A stretch of 49,498 bases of DNA, taken from positions 1-49,498 of the forward strand of contig CAOKFZ010000012.1 of the NCBI GenBank assembly GCA_948467875.1, read 5' to 3'. This document shows, piece after piece, positions 15,723 through 25,136 of this stretch (positions are counted from its first letter, which is position 1; each line of letters opens with the position of its first letter). A program made the position numbers and the translations under genes. Below the pieces are notes generated by a model. That model saw nothing but the letters and a program-made list of their open reading frames with translations. It was not told the origin of the DNA and made no database searches. The DNA is from an uncultured Clostridium sp. (GTDB lineage: Bacteria; Bacillota; Clostridia; TANB77; CAG-508).

Positions 15723-17474
15723 ATGGAAAATACGAGTTTTTTGACATTAAAGAAAAATGCGAAACAAGATATGTCTGGCTTAAAAGAATACAGAATTGCG
15801 ATTGTGGGGGATTGTTCTACGCAGCATTTGGCAACAGCCTTGAAAGGTTATGGCTATCAAGAAGGCTATTATTTAAACATTTTTGATAGTGACTACAATC
15901 AAATTGACAGCCAAATTATGGACGATCAATCAGAATTGTATGCACACAATCCTGATGCAGTTTTGATTTACATGTCCACTGAAAAATTATATGAAAAATT
16001 TTGTGAAACGGCTTTGGAAAACAGAACCCATTTTGCGGATTTGACCATCGAAAAAATTGCTCAAAATTGGGCTATTTTGAACGGTAAAATCAAAACCAAT
16101 ATTTTGCAGTTTAATTTTGTAGAAAACGATGACCGCATTTTTGGAAATTATGGAAACAAAATTCAAAGTTCCTTTATTTATCAATTGCGAAAGCTAAATT
16201 TCAAATTAATGGAGCTTGTCAGTCAGACAAAAAATGTGTTTTTAATTGACCTAAGCTATCTTCAAAATGCCTATGGCAGAGAATGTATACAGGATGACAA
16301 ATTATATTACATTGCCAAAATGCCGCTTTCGACAGCGATTTTGCCAGAAGTAGCCAAACAAACTTTGGATGTGATAAAATCGCTGAATGGGAAATTCAAA
16401 AAATGTGCGATTTTAGATTTGGATAATACGCTTTGGGGCGGTGTGATTGGAGATGATGGTTTAAAGTCGATTCAAATTGGGGAGTTGGGCTTGGGACATG
16501 CATTTTCCGAGTTTCAAATGTGGCTAAAAGAGTTGAAAAATCGAGGCATTATTTTGGCGGTTTGTAGCAAAAATAATGAAAATATTGCCAAGGAACCGTT
16601 TGAAAAACATCCTGAAATGATTTTGAAATTGGACGATATTTCGATGTTTGTAGCAAACTGGGAAGATAAGGCCAGCAATATTTTGAATATTCAAAAAACG
16701 CTTAATATTGGCATGGATAGCATTGTTTTTATTGACGATAATCCGTTTGAGCGAAATTCGGTCAGAGCCATGATACCAGATATTACAGTTCCAGAATTGC
16801 CAGAAGATCCAGCACTTTATTTGAGTTATTTGAAATCTTTGAATTTGTTTGAAACTGGTTCGTATTCTGAGAATGATAAAGATAGAACTAAGCAATATCA
16901 AGCAGAAGTCGGAAGAACAACGCTTCAAAGTAATTTTGAGAATTTTAATGATTATCTAAAAAGTTTGGAAATGAGGGCAACGGTTCATCCGTTTGAAGAA
17001 TTTGATTTTCCAAGAATTTCGCAATTATCACAACGCTCGAACCAATTTAATTTGCGCACAGTTCGCTACACAGAAGCAGAAGTGGAACAGATTGCGCAAG
17101 ATGAAAATTATTTGACACTTAGTTTTTCGCTAAAAGATAAATTTGGGGATTATGGTTTGATTAGTCTTGTGATTATGGAAAAGCAGAACCAAGAGACGTT
17201 ATTTATTACAAACTGGCTCATGAGTTGCCGTGTTTTGAAAAGAGGCATGGAAGAGTTTATTGTGAATCAAATGATAGAAACTGCCAAGGAAAACGGCTTT
17301 TCAAAGGTGCTTGGAGAATACATTCAGACACCTAAAAATGCCATGGTAGAAAAAATTTATTCCAAACTCGGTTTTCGAGATTTGGGAGGTGGCACATTTG
17401 AGGCAGATGTGAAAAGTTTTAAAATGAATGAAACCAATATTCAAAAAGAAAGAAGAAAAAATGGTGGCAAATAA
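15723..17474 (+). CDS. FkbH-like HAD-IIIC domain protein
   Basis: A 583-residue three-part protein. Residues about 1-215 form the SGNH-like N-terminal region of FkbH-type proteins. The HAD-IIIC core carries AILDLDNTLWGG (Asp232, Asp234), VCSKNNE and FIDDNPFERNSVR. The C-terminal part is GNAT-like (KDKFGDYGLISLV, TNWLMSCRVLKRGMEEF). Related proteins dephosphorylate 1,3-bisphosphoglycerate and load a glyceryl unit on an acyl carrier protein, as in methoxymalonyl-ACP or tetronate synthesis. An ACP gene follows at 17667, so loading that ACP is the likely job. AAAGGAGAC precedes the ATG. Confidence 0.88.
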   Translation: MENTSFLTLKKNAKQDMSGLKEYRIAIVGDCSTQHLATALKGYGYQEGYYLNIFDSDYNQIDSQIMDDQSELYAHNPDAVLIYMSTEKLYEKFCETALENRTHFADLTIEKIAQNWAILNGKIKTNILQFNFVENDDRIFGNYGNKIQSSFIYQLRKLNFKLMELVSQTKNVFLIDLSYLQNAYGRECIQDDKLYYIAKMPLSTAILPEVAKQTLDVIKSLNGKFKKCAILDLDNTLWGGVIGDDGLKSIQIGELGLGHAFSEFQMWLKELKNRGIILAVCSKNNENIAKEPFEKHPEMILKLDDISMFVANWEDKASNILNIQKTLNIGMDSIVFIDDNPFERNSVRAMIPDITVPELPEDPALYLSYLKSLNLFETGSYSENDKDRTKQYQAEVGRTTLQSNFENFNDYLKSLEMRATVHPFEEFDFPRISQLSQRSNQFNLRTVRYTEAEVEQIAQDENYLTLSFSLKDKFGDYGLISLVIMEKQNQETLFITNWLMSCRVLKRGMEEFIVNQMIETAKENGFSKVLGEYIQTPKNAMVEKIYSKLGFRDLGGGTFEADVKSFKMNETNIQKERRKNGGK

Positions 17475-17601
17475 AAAGGAAATGGACGTCAGTTTGTTGT
17501 ATATTGATATAGAGCAATTAAGGAGAATTACAAAATCGTAAAAAATTAAAAAATCAATACCATAACCTTCTATTATATCATATTTTGCGATATTTGTCAA
17601 G

Positions 17602-17630
17602 TTGACAGAAAATGGAAAATGTGGTATAAT
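17602..17630 (+). promoter_or_regulatory. Promoter for acpP-like, MBOAT and downstream genes
   Basis: TTGACA (17602-17607), a 17-base spacer and TATAAT (17625-17630) with an upstream TG: full consensus. It drives the carrier protein and MBOAT genes apart from FkbH, suggesting they are needed at higher level. Confidence 0.88.
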
Positions 17631-17666
17631 AAAAGATTGGGTAAAAATAAAAAGGAGGATAAAAGG

Positions 17667-17909
17667 ATGAAAAGAGAGGAAATTTTTGAAAAATTGAATG
17701 AGATTTTTAGAGAGGTTTTTGAGGATGATGATATTGTTGTCACGGAGACAACAAGCGCAGCCGATATTGAAGACTGGGATTCGCTTACACACATTACGTT
17801 GATTTCTAGTGTGGAAGAGGAATTTGATATTAAATTTTCTATGAAAGATGTAATTGGCATGAAAAATGTCGGCGAAATGGTGGATATTATAATGGAGGAT
17901 AAAGAATGA
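17667..17909 (+). CDS. Acyl carrier protein
   Basis: An 80-residue acidic carrier protein. EDWDSLTHI holds the phosphopantetheine Ser39. It is more divergent than a fatty-acid ACP and resembles the stand-alone carriers paired with FkbH and MBOAT proteins. GGAGG (17653-17657) is well placed for the ATG at 17667; an ATG at 17619 lies inside the promoter. The stop overlaps the MBOAT start (ATGA at 17906), so production is coupled. Confidence 0.92.
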   Translation: MKREEIFEKLNEIFREVFEDDDIVVTETTSAADIEDWDSLTHITLISSVEEEFDIKFSMKDVIGMKNVGEMVDIIMEDKE

Positions 17910-19475
17910 TTTTTACAACCCTGAAATTTTTGGTGTTTTTTTGCCTAGTTTTTTTGGCGTATTATATTGTGCCAAAAAAACTGCAATGGCTTGTTTTGCT
18001 GGCAGCCAGTATTTATTTTTATTTATGTGCTTCTGTCAAATATGCGATTTTTGTACTTGCAGCAAGTTTGATTACATATTTGGGAGCTATCATTGTTGAT
18101 AAACTTAAGCAAACACAGGCTATTTATTTAAAAGAAAACAAAGCCAATTTAGCCAAAGAAGAGAAGAAGAAATATCAAGCTAAAATGGAAAGGCGCCAAA
18201 AAGTAGTGATGTCACTTACGATTTTAGGAACGCTTTCTATGTTGCTTGTGATGAAATATACAGGTTTTGTGCTTGAAAATATTTCAGCCATTGCCAATGT
18301 ATTTGATTTCAATTTTGAAAGTCCAGCATGGAAATTCATTTTGCCACTTGGCATTTCGTTCTACACATTTATGAGTATTGGTTATGCGATTGATGTTTAC
18401 AGAGGCGAATATCCAGCAGAGAAGAATTTTTTGAAATATTTTTTATTTGTGTCGTATTTTCCGCATATTTTGCAGGGACCAATGGACAAATATAGTGATT
18501 TGGCAGAGGATTTATTTTCAGGCAAGAAATTCGATTATGAAAATGCGGTGCAAGGTGCTACAAGAATTGTAATTGGTGTGATTAAGAAAATGCTAATTGC
18601 CGACAAATTAGCAGAAATTGTTGGCATTGTTGTCACAAACCTTGACCAATATTATGGCATCAATATTTTGATTGCGATTGTGTTCTACGCTATTCAATTA
18701 TATGCCGATTTTTCGGGCTATATGGATATTGCGATTGGCTGCTCGAAGATGTTAGGAATTCGCATTGCTGAGAATTTTGATGCGCCTTATTTTTCAAAAT
18801 CGATTGCGGAATATTGGCGAAGATGGCATATTTCATTAGGAGCTTGGTTTAGAGATTATGTTTATTATCCCATTTTACGTGGAAATTTCGCACAAAAAAT
18901 TAGGAAACACTTTAAAGACAAAAATAAATATTTAGCCAATCATTTACCAACCGTTTTTGCTTTAGCGATTTTGTGGATTTTAATTGGTTTTTGGCATGGT
19001 TCGACATGGGGCTTTATTTTGTATGGAATGTATCATGGGTGTATTATTATTGTTTCCACTTTGCTTAGCCCAGTTTATGATAAATTTCATGAAACATTTA
19101 CGCCTTTTGTAAAAACAAAAATTTATGGGGCATTTCAAATTGTGAGAACATTTTGCTTGGTGCTAGTTGGCTATTTTTTGTTTTGCACAGGAGAGCTTCG
19201 GTCAGGCGATACAAATGTTTACCAACATGTTCAAAAATAATTTTGATGGTTACAAAATTATCATAAATATGAAACAAGAGAGCATTGTTTGTGTTGTAAT
19301 TGGAATTGTGATTTTGCTTGTGCTTGACATTTTAACCATTTGCAAAATTGATATTTATGAAAAATTCAGAAAAGTACCGTTTATTTTTCGTTGGGCGATT
19401 TACAGTGTTACCATGTTTGCAGTCATTATGCTAGCAGGCGGTAAAGCGCAGGAATTTTTGTATTTTCAATTTTAA
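17906..19475 (+). CDS. MBOAT O-acyltransferase (DltB/AlgI-like), interrupted at a CGG codon
   Basis: A polytopic membrane acyltransferase that passes acyl groups from the cytoplasm to an outside acceptor. PHILQGPMDKYSDL, AEYWRRWHISLGAWFRDY and IGFWHGSTWGFILYG (His364) are MBOAT hallmarks. The zero frame stops at 19238-19240. The C-terminal part, ending in the family-typical EFLYFQF, is in the next frame. The only zero-frame CGG is at 19199-19201; skipping its C gives GEL-GQAIQMFTNMF and a 522-residue protein with the expected helices after it. Without the shift 102 codons including the last two membrane segments would be lost. Confidence 0.88.
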
Positions 19476-19551
19476 GTTAGTCGCTAGCGAGATGCGAGCA
19501 TTACGGATAACTTAGGGATTGTAAAAACTCGATATAAGGTGAGGGGATTTT

Positions 19552-21009
19552 ATGAAGAAAATTATTGGAATTTTAGTGATTATTTTAGTAGTCTGGTTTG
19601 TGTGGCATATCGAAATTGGGCAGGAGCATAGCGAAGTCGAGGATACCAATACAGTGGAAACTGTTTCCAATTCACAAGAAAACCAAGAAATCAAAATGCA
19701 AAAGAGAGTTTCTTTAGAAGGTAAAACCATTGGATTTTTAGGCGATTCTTTAATCAAAGGTTATGGAAACGAAAAAGGTGGATTTGCGAATTATTTAAAA
19801 CAGCAATTACCAAATACGAATTTTGTGGATGGCTCAAAAAGTGGTAGCACAATTACGAGTAATACTGGCACAGACGATATTATTATGTTACATCAAGTTG
19901 AAAGTTTGATGGGAGAAACAAAACCAGAAATCGTTGTGCTAGATGGTGGCGCCAATGATATTATGGGATATAGCTTAGGTTTTCTAAATCGTGATTTGCA
20001 AAAAGAAATTGGCACTGTCAATCTAGAAACAGACGGTGTAACACAAGGCGAAAGTGTGATTGCAGATTTGGAAGCTGTGGTAGCTAAACAGAAAAACGAA
20101 TTGCCAAATGCTAAAATTTGTTATGTGCAACCATTTTTATTAGATGACGAAACCATTTCTCATTTAACAGAAGACGAAAACGCAAAATCTGAAATCAAAC
20201 TAAGACGAGATGCGTTTTTGGCAGAAGTTCCAAAAATGTGTACAAAATGGAATATCGAGTATTTGGATTTGGCGCAAAATTTTGCAGGCACAGGAAATAC
20301 GTATAAGCAAGAAGATTGGATTCATATGAACGATGCAGGCTATCAGTTAATTATGCCGATTTTGGCACAAAAACTAAAGGACATGATGCCATTCGAAAAA
20401 GAAGAAAATGCTTATAATGCTTTAGTAATTGGCAATAGTATTACTTTGGAAAAAGGCGGAATTGGCATGGCTGCGACAGACAAAGAGCACGATTATTATT
20501 ATTTGCTAGAACAAAAGTTGAAGCAAAAATATGAAACTGTTGCTATGAATCGTATTAGTGCGATTGATTGGGAGGAAAATCGTATTATTTCGAGCAGAAC
20601 AGATTGGCTAAATGAACATTTAACAGAGAACTTAATCTCGAATCAGGATTTGGTGATTTTTCAGCTGGGAGATAATTGCGTGCCAACTGAAAGTTTTGAG
20701 CAAAGTGCTATTGAGATGATTGAAAAAGTGAAACAACATTCGCCAAATGCCAAAATGATTTGGGTGGCGATGTGGTTTATCAATGAAGAACGACTAGCCA
20801 TGATACCAACGATTTGTGAAAAATATGGAATTGAGTTTGTTAATATTACGGACTTGGTAACCGAGCAATATCAATCACACATTGGTGAAAAGAGAACTGG
20901 CACAAAAGGAGAAGATGTTACAGTAGGAACGAGAGAAGAAGCATTTCATCCAAATAATGAAGGAATGAAAATTATTATGGAGAGAATTTATAAAAATTTA
21001 GAAAGTTAA
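19552..21009 (+). CDS. Membrane-anchored protein with two SGNH hydrolase domains
   Basis: A 485-residue protein. A membrane anchor (about 3-19) leads to two SGNH domains. Domain one (about 55-285) has FLGDSLIKG (Ser66), GGANDIMG and DWIHMNDAG (Asp255, His258). Domain two (about 286-485) has VIGNSIT (Ser296), LGDNCVP and FHPNNEG (His466). Both look catalytically complete, so it may deacylate or transacylate surface glycan. Domain two is the active paralogue of the pseudo-domain in the 10799 protein. AAGGTGAGGGG precedes the ATG. Confidence 0.82.
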   Translation: MKKIIGILVIILVVWFVWHIEIGQEHSEVEDTNTVETVSNSQENQEIKMQKRVSLEGKTIGFLGDSLIKGYGNEKGGFANYLKQQLPNTNFVDGSKSGSTITSNTGTDDIIMLHQVESLMGETKPEIVVLDGGANDIMGYSLGFLNRDLQKEIGTVNLETDGVTQGESVIADLEAVVAKQKNELPNAKICYVQPFLLDDETISHLTEDENAKSEIKLRRDAFLAEVPKMCTKWNIEYLDLAQNFAGTGNTYKQEDWIHMNDAGYQLIMPILAQKLKDMMPFEKEENAYNALVIGNSITLEKGGIGMAATDKEHDYYYLLEQKLKQKYETVAMNRISAIDWEENRIISSRTDWLNEHLTENLISNQDLVIFQLGDNCVPTESFEQSAIEMIEKVKQHSPNAKMIWVAMWFINEERLAMIPTICEKYGIEFVNITDLVTEQYQSHIGEKRTGTKGEDVTVGTREEAFHPNNEGMKIIMERIYKNLES

Positions 21010-21048
21010 TAAGCGTGAGAAATTTTGCATAGCAAAATTTCGCTCGCT
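21010..21048 (+). terminator. Stem-loop after the tandem SGNH gene
   Basis: AAGCG-GAG-AATTTTG pairs with CAAAATTTCGCTCGCTT over a CATAG loop. The stem is strong, but the T-run after it is poor, so it may be a weak terminator or an mRNA 3' stabiliser. Confidence 0.5.
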
Positions 21049-21053
21049 TACTT

Positions 21054-21124
21054 ATATAATAGAAATTCTGGGAAAATTATGAGAAAATTTTAACAAGAAA
21101 TTATGAAAGGAATTTCTATTATAT
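21054..21124 (+). promoter_or_regulatory. 15-bp perfect inverted repeat in the GH78 leader
   Basis: ATATAATAGAAATTC (21054-21068) and its exact reverse complement (21110-21124) enclose 41 bases. The second arm ends just before the GGGGGGAC ribosome site of the rhamnosidase gene. It may fold as a leader hairpin that affects translation, or be two half-sites for a regulator. The left arm also contains a possible -10. Confidence 0.5.
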
Positions 21125-21141
21125 GATGGGGGGACTAAGAA

Positions 21142-23505
21142 ATGAAACGCAAAATGATAGGAATTATCATCGTAATAGTCGTAATTGTGATTGTCGTATT
21201 TTGTATGAAAAAGACAGACAAGGAACCAGCCGAAGAAGTACAAGAAATTTCGTCAGAGGCAATTAAAAAGGAGCCAGTAGAATGGCATGGAAATTATATT
21301 TGGGATGGTACAACAGAAAATAATCAGTGGATGTGTTTCCGAAAAACAGTGGATTTAAAGCAAAAAGATTTGGAGAATGTGGTGGCTCAAATTGCAGTGG
21401 ATTCCAAATATTGGCTTTATATTAATGGAGAAATGGTGGTTCGTGAAGGTGGCTTAAAACGTGGGCAAACGAGAAATTCTACGTATTATGATGAAGTGGA
21501 TTTGAGCCATTTTTTAAAGGAAGGCAAAAATACAATCGCGGTGTTGGTTTGGTATTGGGGCGATATTAGTTATTCTCATAATTCCAGCGGGCAAGGGGCG
21601 TTGCTTTTTCAAGCCAAAATTGGAGATAATTATTTAGTCAGCAATGAAACTTGGAAAGTTGCACGAAATCAAGCGTATTTGCAAGATGAGCTAAGACCTA
21701 ACAAACGCTTGATTGAATATAATGTTTTTTATGATGCTAATTTGGCAAATGAGGATTGGTACAAACCAGATTTTGACGATTCTAGCTGGGCGAATAGTAC
21801 AGTTTTTGGTCCTGCAGGAAGCGAGCCTTGGGGCGAATTGCTAGAAAGAGAAATTCCACAATTTAAGGATTATGGCTTAAAAGAATATGAAAATATGGCA
21901 GATTATCAAGGCTACACGACCAAGAAGAAAGAAAAATTGGCTTTGAAAATTCCATACAATGCGCAATTTACACCATATTTAAAAATCGAAGCTGAAAAGG
22001 ACAAAAAAATTACCATTAAAACGGATTTTTATGAAGATGTTAGTGGCGATTCTGTGAAATGTACTTATCTTACAAAAGAAGGCGAGCAGGAATTTGAGTC
22101 ACCTGCTTGGATGAATGGCGAAACTGTTTATTATGAAATTCCAGCTGGTGTCAAAATTATTAGCCTTGGCTATCGCGAAACTGGTTATGATGCAGAAATG
22201 ACAGGAAATTTTGAGTGCGATAATGAATTTTTTAATAAATTATGGCAAATGGCAAATCGAACTTTGTATGTCAATATGCGAGACAGTTATATGGATTGCC
22301 CAAATCGCGAGCGCGCACAGTGGTTTGGCGATACGAGCACCGAAATGCTAGAAGCCATGTATGCGCTTGACACAAAAGCATACGATTTGTATGAAAAGGC
22401 AGTTAGAACGACAATCGGTTGGAAACGAGAGGATAATATTTTGCTGACAGTTGTTCCGAATTCGGATGACCTTTTGCATTTGCCAACTCAAATGTTAGCT
22501 GGCATTAATGCGATGTATGATTATTATGAATATACAGGAAAAACCGAGTTTTTGGAATATGTGTATCCACATGTGAAAGATTATTTGAATTTGTGGTATG
22601 TGAAAGAAGATAGTGGTCTGGTACATAGCAGTGTTTCGTACCCAATTTGGGAATGGGGCGATTCGAGCGGAAATGTGGATTATGAGGCTTTGGAAAATGC
22701 TTGGTATTATTTGGCGATGAGCAAAACTTGCCAAATGGCAGAAATTCTGGGATATGAAGAAGATACGCAAGATTTCCAGAAGCGTCTTAGTGATTTAAAA
22801 GAGAATTATCAAAAATTATGGACTGATAAAGGATACAAAACAGCGGATTGTGATTATATTGACGAGAGAGCTAATGCTATTGCTGTAATTTCTGGTTTGG
22901 CAGATAACGATAAGTATGAGACCATTTCGAATGTTTTAGAAAACTCTTTTGAATGTACGGTTTACATGGAAAAATATATCTTGCAAGCATTGTGTGAAAT
23001 GGGAAAAATGGAAGAGGTGCAAGCGCGTATTCAAAAGAGATATGACGAAATGGTCGATGGAAAAGAGAGTTGTTCGACTCTTTGGGAAAATTGGAATCCA
23101 AAAATTGCTACAAAAAATCACGCTTGGGCAGGTGGACCACTTATTATTATGTCAAAATATTTTGCAGGAATTGAGCCATTGGAAAAAGGTTATGAGGTCA
23201 TTTCAGTTAAACCCAATTTTGGCAATTTGACAAAAATAACAAGTGCCGTTACAACCATAAAAGGAGACATCAAATTAGAGGCTGAGAAGTCAGAAAATGA
23301 GCTTACATTGAAAGTTGATTTGCCAACAAAAACGAAAATAGGGATTGAAAAAATGTCGGATAATCCAGAAATTTTATGGGGAGATGAAGTGTTTTACCAA
23401 AATGGGAAAACTGAGAAAAACAAGAAAATTTCTTATGATTCAGAAGACGAGAAGTATATTTATTTTTATGTAGAAAATGGCGAGTATGAGTTTTGCTCAA
23501 AATAA
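21142..23505 (+). CDS. Membrane-anchored GH78-like alpha-L-rhamnosidase
   Basis: A 787-residue protein with an N-terminal anchor (about 4-21) and the order of domains of family 78: an N-terminal sugar-binding beta domain (NQWMCFRKTVDL, YWLYINGEMV), a middle beta region and the six-hairpin barrel. SYMDCPNRERAQWFGD is the conserved acidic motif of bacterial rhamnosidases. TLWENWNP, HAWAGGP and the closing beta domain (GYEVISVKPNFG) follow. It probably trims rhamnose from surface or dietary glycan outside the cell. Last gene of the acylation cluster; a promoter and terminator follow at once. Confidence 0.82.
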   Translation: MKRKMIGIIIVIVVIVIVVFCMKKTDKEPAEEVQEISSEAIKKEPVEWHGNYIWDGTTENNQWMCFRKTVDLKQKDLENVVAQIAVDSKYWLYINGEMVVREGGLKRGQTRNSTYYDEVDLSHFLKEGKNTIAVLVWYWGDISYSHNSSGQGALLFQAKIGDNYLVSNETWKVARNQAYLQDELRPNKRLIEYNVFYDANLANEDWYKPDFDDSSWANSTVFGPAGSEPWGELLEREIPQFKDYGLKEYENMADYQGYTTKKKEKLALKIPYNAQFTPYLKIEAEKDKKITIKTDFYEDVSGDSVKCTYLTKEGEQEFESPAWMNGETVYYEIPAGVKIISLGYRETGYDAEMTGNFECDNEFFNKLWQMANRTLYVNMRDSYMDCPNRERAQWFGDTSTEMLEAMYALDTKAYDLYEKAVRTTIGWKREDNILLTVVPNSDDLLHLPTQMLAGINAMYDYYEYTGKTEFLEYVYPHVKDYLNLWYVKEDSGLVHSSVSYPIWEWGDSSGNVDYEALENAWYYLAMSKTCQMAEILGYEEDTQDFQKRLSDLKENYQKLWTDKGYKTADCDYIDERANAIAVISGLADNDKYETISNVLENSFECTVYMEKYILQALCEMGKMEEVQARIQKRYDEMVDGKESCSTLWENWNPKIATKNHAWAGGPLIIMSKYFAGIEPLEKGYEVISVKPNFGNLTKITSAVTTIKGDIKLEAEKSENELTLKVDLPTKTKIGIEKMSDNPEILWGDEVFYQNGKTEKNKKISYDSEDEKYIYFYVENGEYEFCSK

Positions 23506-23518
23506 TATGAAAAAATAA

Positions 23519-23547
23519 TTGACAAATCAAAATAAAAAGATTATAAT
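23519..23547 (+). promoter_or_regulatory. Consensus promoter of a candidate small RNA
   Basis: TTGACA (23519-23524), a 17-base spacer and TATAAT (23542-23547). No gene lies between it and the terminator at 23615-23648. Confidence 0.8.
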
Positions 23548-23553
23548 GAAAGT

Positions 23554-23648
23554 ATAAAAAGTAAATTAAGTGTAGATAAAACACTAATTTATAAAAAATA
23601 TTGAATTTTAACAAAAAAGAAACAGGTAGTTGCAACTACCTGTTTTTA
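23554..23648 (+). ncRNA. Candidate small RNA, about 95 nt
   Basis: Transcription from the promoter at 23519-23547 would start near 23554 and end at a strong hairpin with T-run at 23615-23648. The body can form a small GTGT/ACAC hairpin (about 23570-23585). No open frame with a ribosome site is visible. No known RNA family is recognised. It could be a trans-acting RNA or an abandoned leader. Confidence 0.5.
23615..23648 (+). terminator. Strong terminator after the GH78 gene and small RNA
   Basis: AACAGGTAG pairs perfectly with CTACCTGTT across a TTGCAA loop, followed by T residues. An A-run precedes it, so it can work in both directions. Confidence 0.85.
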
Positions 23649-23799
23649 CTTTTATAACAAAGACTTAATCCATTTGAAAATGTATGTAATTCGTTTATGT
23701 GATTTCTTTTCAAATGCTATTGATAATTTTTTGTGCTTTTCAGTTTTTGTTATTTTTTCTTCTGTACAAATATTGAATTTAATATTAGTTATTTTTCTC

Positions 23800-23828
23800 T
23801 TGAATTTTTTTTTGAATCGTGTTATAAT
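23800..23828 (+). promoter_or_regulatory. Promoter for the U32 peptidase gene
   Basis: TTGAAT (23800-23805), 17 bases, TATAAT (23823-23828). The gene begins 74 bases after the -10. The stretch 23649-23799 shows nothing else. Confidence 0.7.
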
Positions 23829-23901
23829 GACATCGATTAAAGAGGAATAAAGGATTAAAAAAGAAAATTCGGAAATATCTATTATTAAAAGAGGAAAAAT
23901 G

Positions 23902-25136
23902 ATGAAAAAAGTTGAATTATTGGCGCCTGCGCGGTTCTTTTGAAAAAGCAAAAGTGGCATTTTTGTATGGCGCAGACGCGGTATATTGTGGGACACCTAA
24001 ATTGTCGCTTCGCTCTCGTTCTGAATTAACGCAGGATGATTTGGTAAAAACGGTAAAATATGCGCATTCGATTTCTAAAAAAGTATATGTAGCAATCAAC
24101 ATTTTTGCTTGGGATGAAACGTACGAAGAAATCAAAGAGCAAGCTAAAATGTTAAATGACTTAAAAGTAGATGGCATTATTGTTTCAGATGGTGGTGTGG
24201 TTGACATTGTCAAACAATATGCGCCAGATTGTGAAATACATATTAGCACACAAGCCAACACAGTTAGTTATCATACTTGTGAGTTTTGGCATAAAAATGG
24301 TGCGAAAAGAGTGATTTTAGGGCGAGAACTAAATAAAAAACAAATTCAAGAGATTATGGAGCATAAATCAGACGATTTGAGTATTGAGATGTTTGTGCAT
24401 GGTGCGTTATGTTTTGGTTATTCGGGACGTTGCTTTTTGAGCGAATTTTTGGCAAATCGTTCGCGGAAATCTTGGCGACTGTGCGCAAACGTGTCGCTGG
24501 GCGTTTAATTTGTATGCCGAAGATAGAAATCGTCCAGGAGAATTGATGCCAGTGGAAACGGACGAAAAGGGGACTTATATTTTTTCTTCCAAAGATTTGT
24601 GCTTGATTAAAGAATTGCCAGAAATTATGGCAATGGGTGTGGACAGCCTAAAAATTGAGGGGAGATTGAAAACGGAATATTATGTGGCAAGTGTGGTGAA
24701 CGCTTACCGAAATGCGATAGATGCGATTGAACAAAATCCAGAAAATTATGAGCCGGAAATTTATTTGAAAGAATTAGAGAAGACAAAAACACGAGGACTG
24801 ACGACTTTTTATTTTAATGATCGAAATAATACTGATTTTCAAGATTATTCAGGTCGCCAATATAATAGTGATTACGAATTTGGGGGAAAAATAATACGAG
24901 GTTTGGAAAATGGAAAAGTCTTGATTGAAATTCGTAATAAATTGTCTGTGGGAGATTGTTTGGAACTGATTATTCCGAGACAAATTCAGCCACTTGTATT
25001 TACCATAGAGAACTTATGGCATGATGAAACTGGAGAAGAAATTGATACAGTAAATCCAGGCAAGGCAGGACAAAAAGTGATTTTGCGTGTGCCATGTCAG
25101 GTACAAGAAGGCTGGATTTTAAGGAGGAAGAAGTAA
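23902..25136 (+). CDS. U32 family peptidase (TrhP-like), interrupted at two CGG codons
   Basis: A U32-family protein; relatives are needed for hydroxylation of tRNA uridine 34. The gene is split over three frames. The first frame reads MKKVELLAPA then CGG at 23932-23934 and soon stops; skipping the C gives LLAPA-G-SFEKAKVAFLYG, the conserved start. The second frame reads to CGG at 24464-24466; skipping the C gives LANRS-G-NLGDCAQTCRW, the conserved Cys motif, and joins the third frame (PVETDEKGTYIFSSKDLC) to the end. The joined product is 410 residues, normal for the family. ATG 23902 is seven bases after GAGG. The stop overlaps the next gene by one base. Confidence 0.87.

Noticed and set aside
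17619..17666. Earlier ATG for the acyl carrier protein
   Set aside because: It overlaps the -10 element of a consensus promoter and has no ribosome site. The ATG at 17667 has GGAGG at good spacing and gives normal length.
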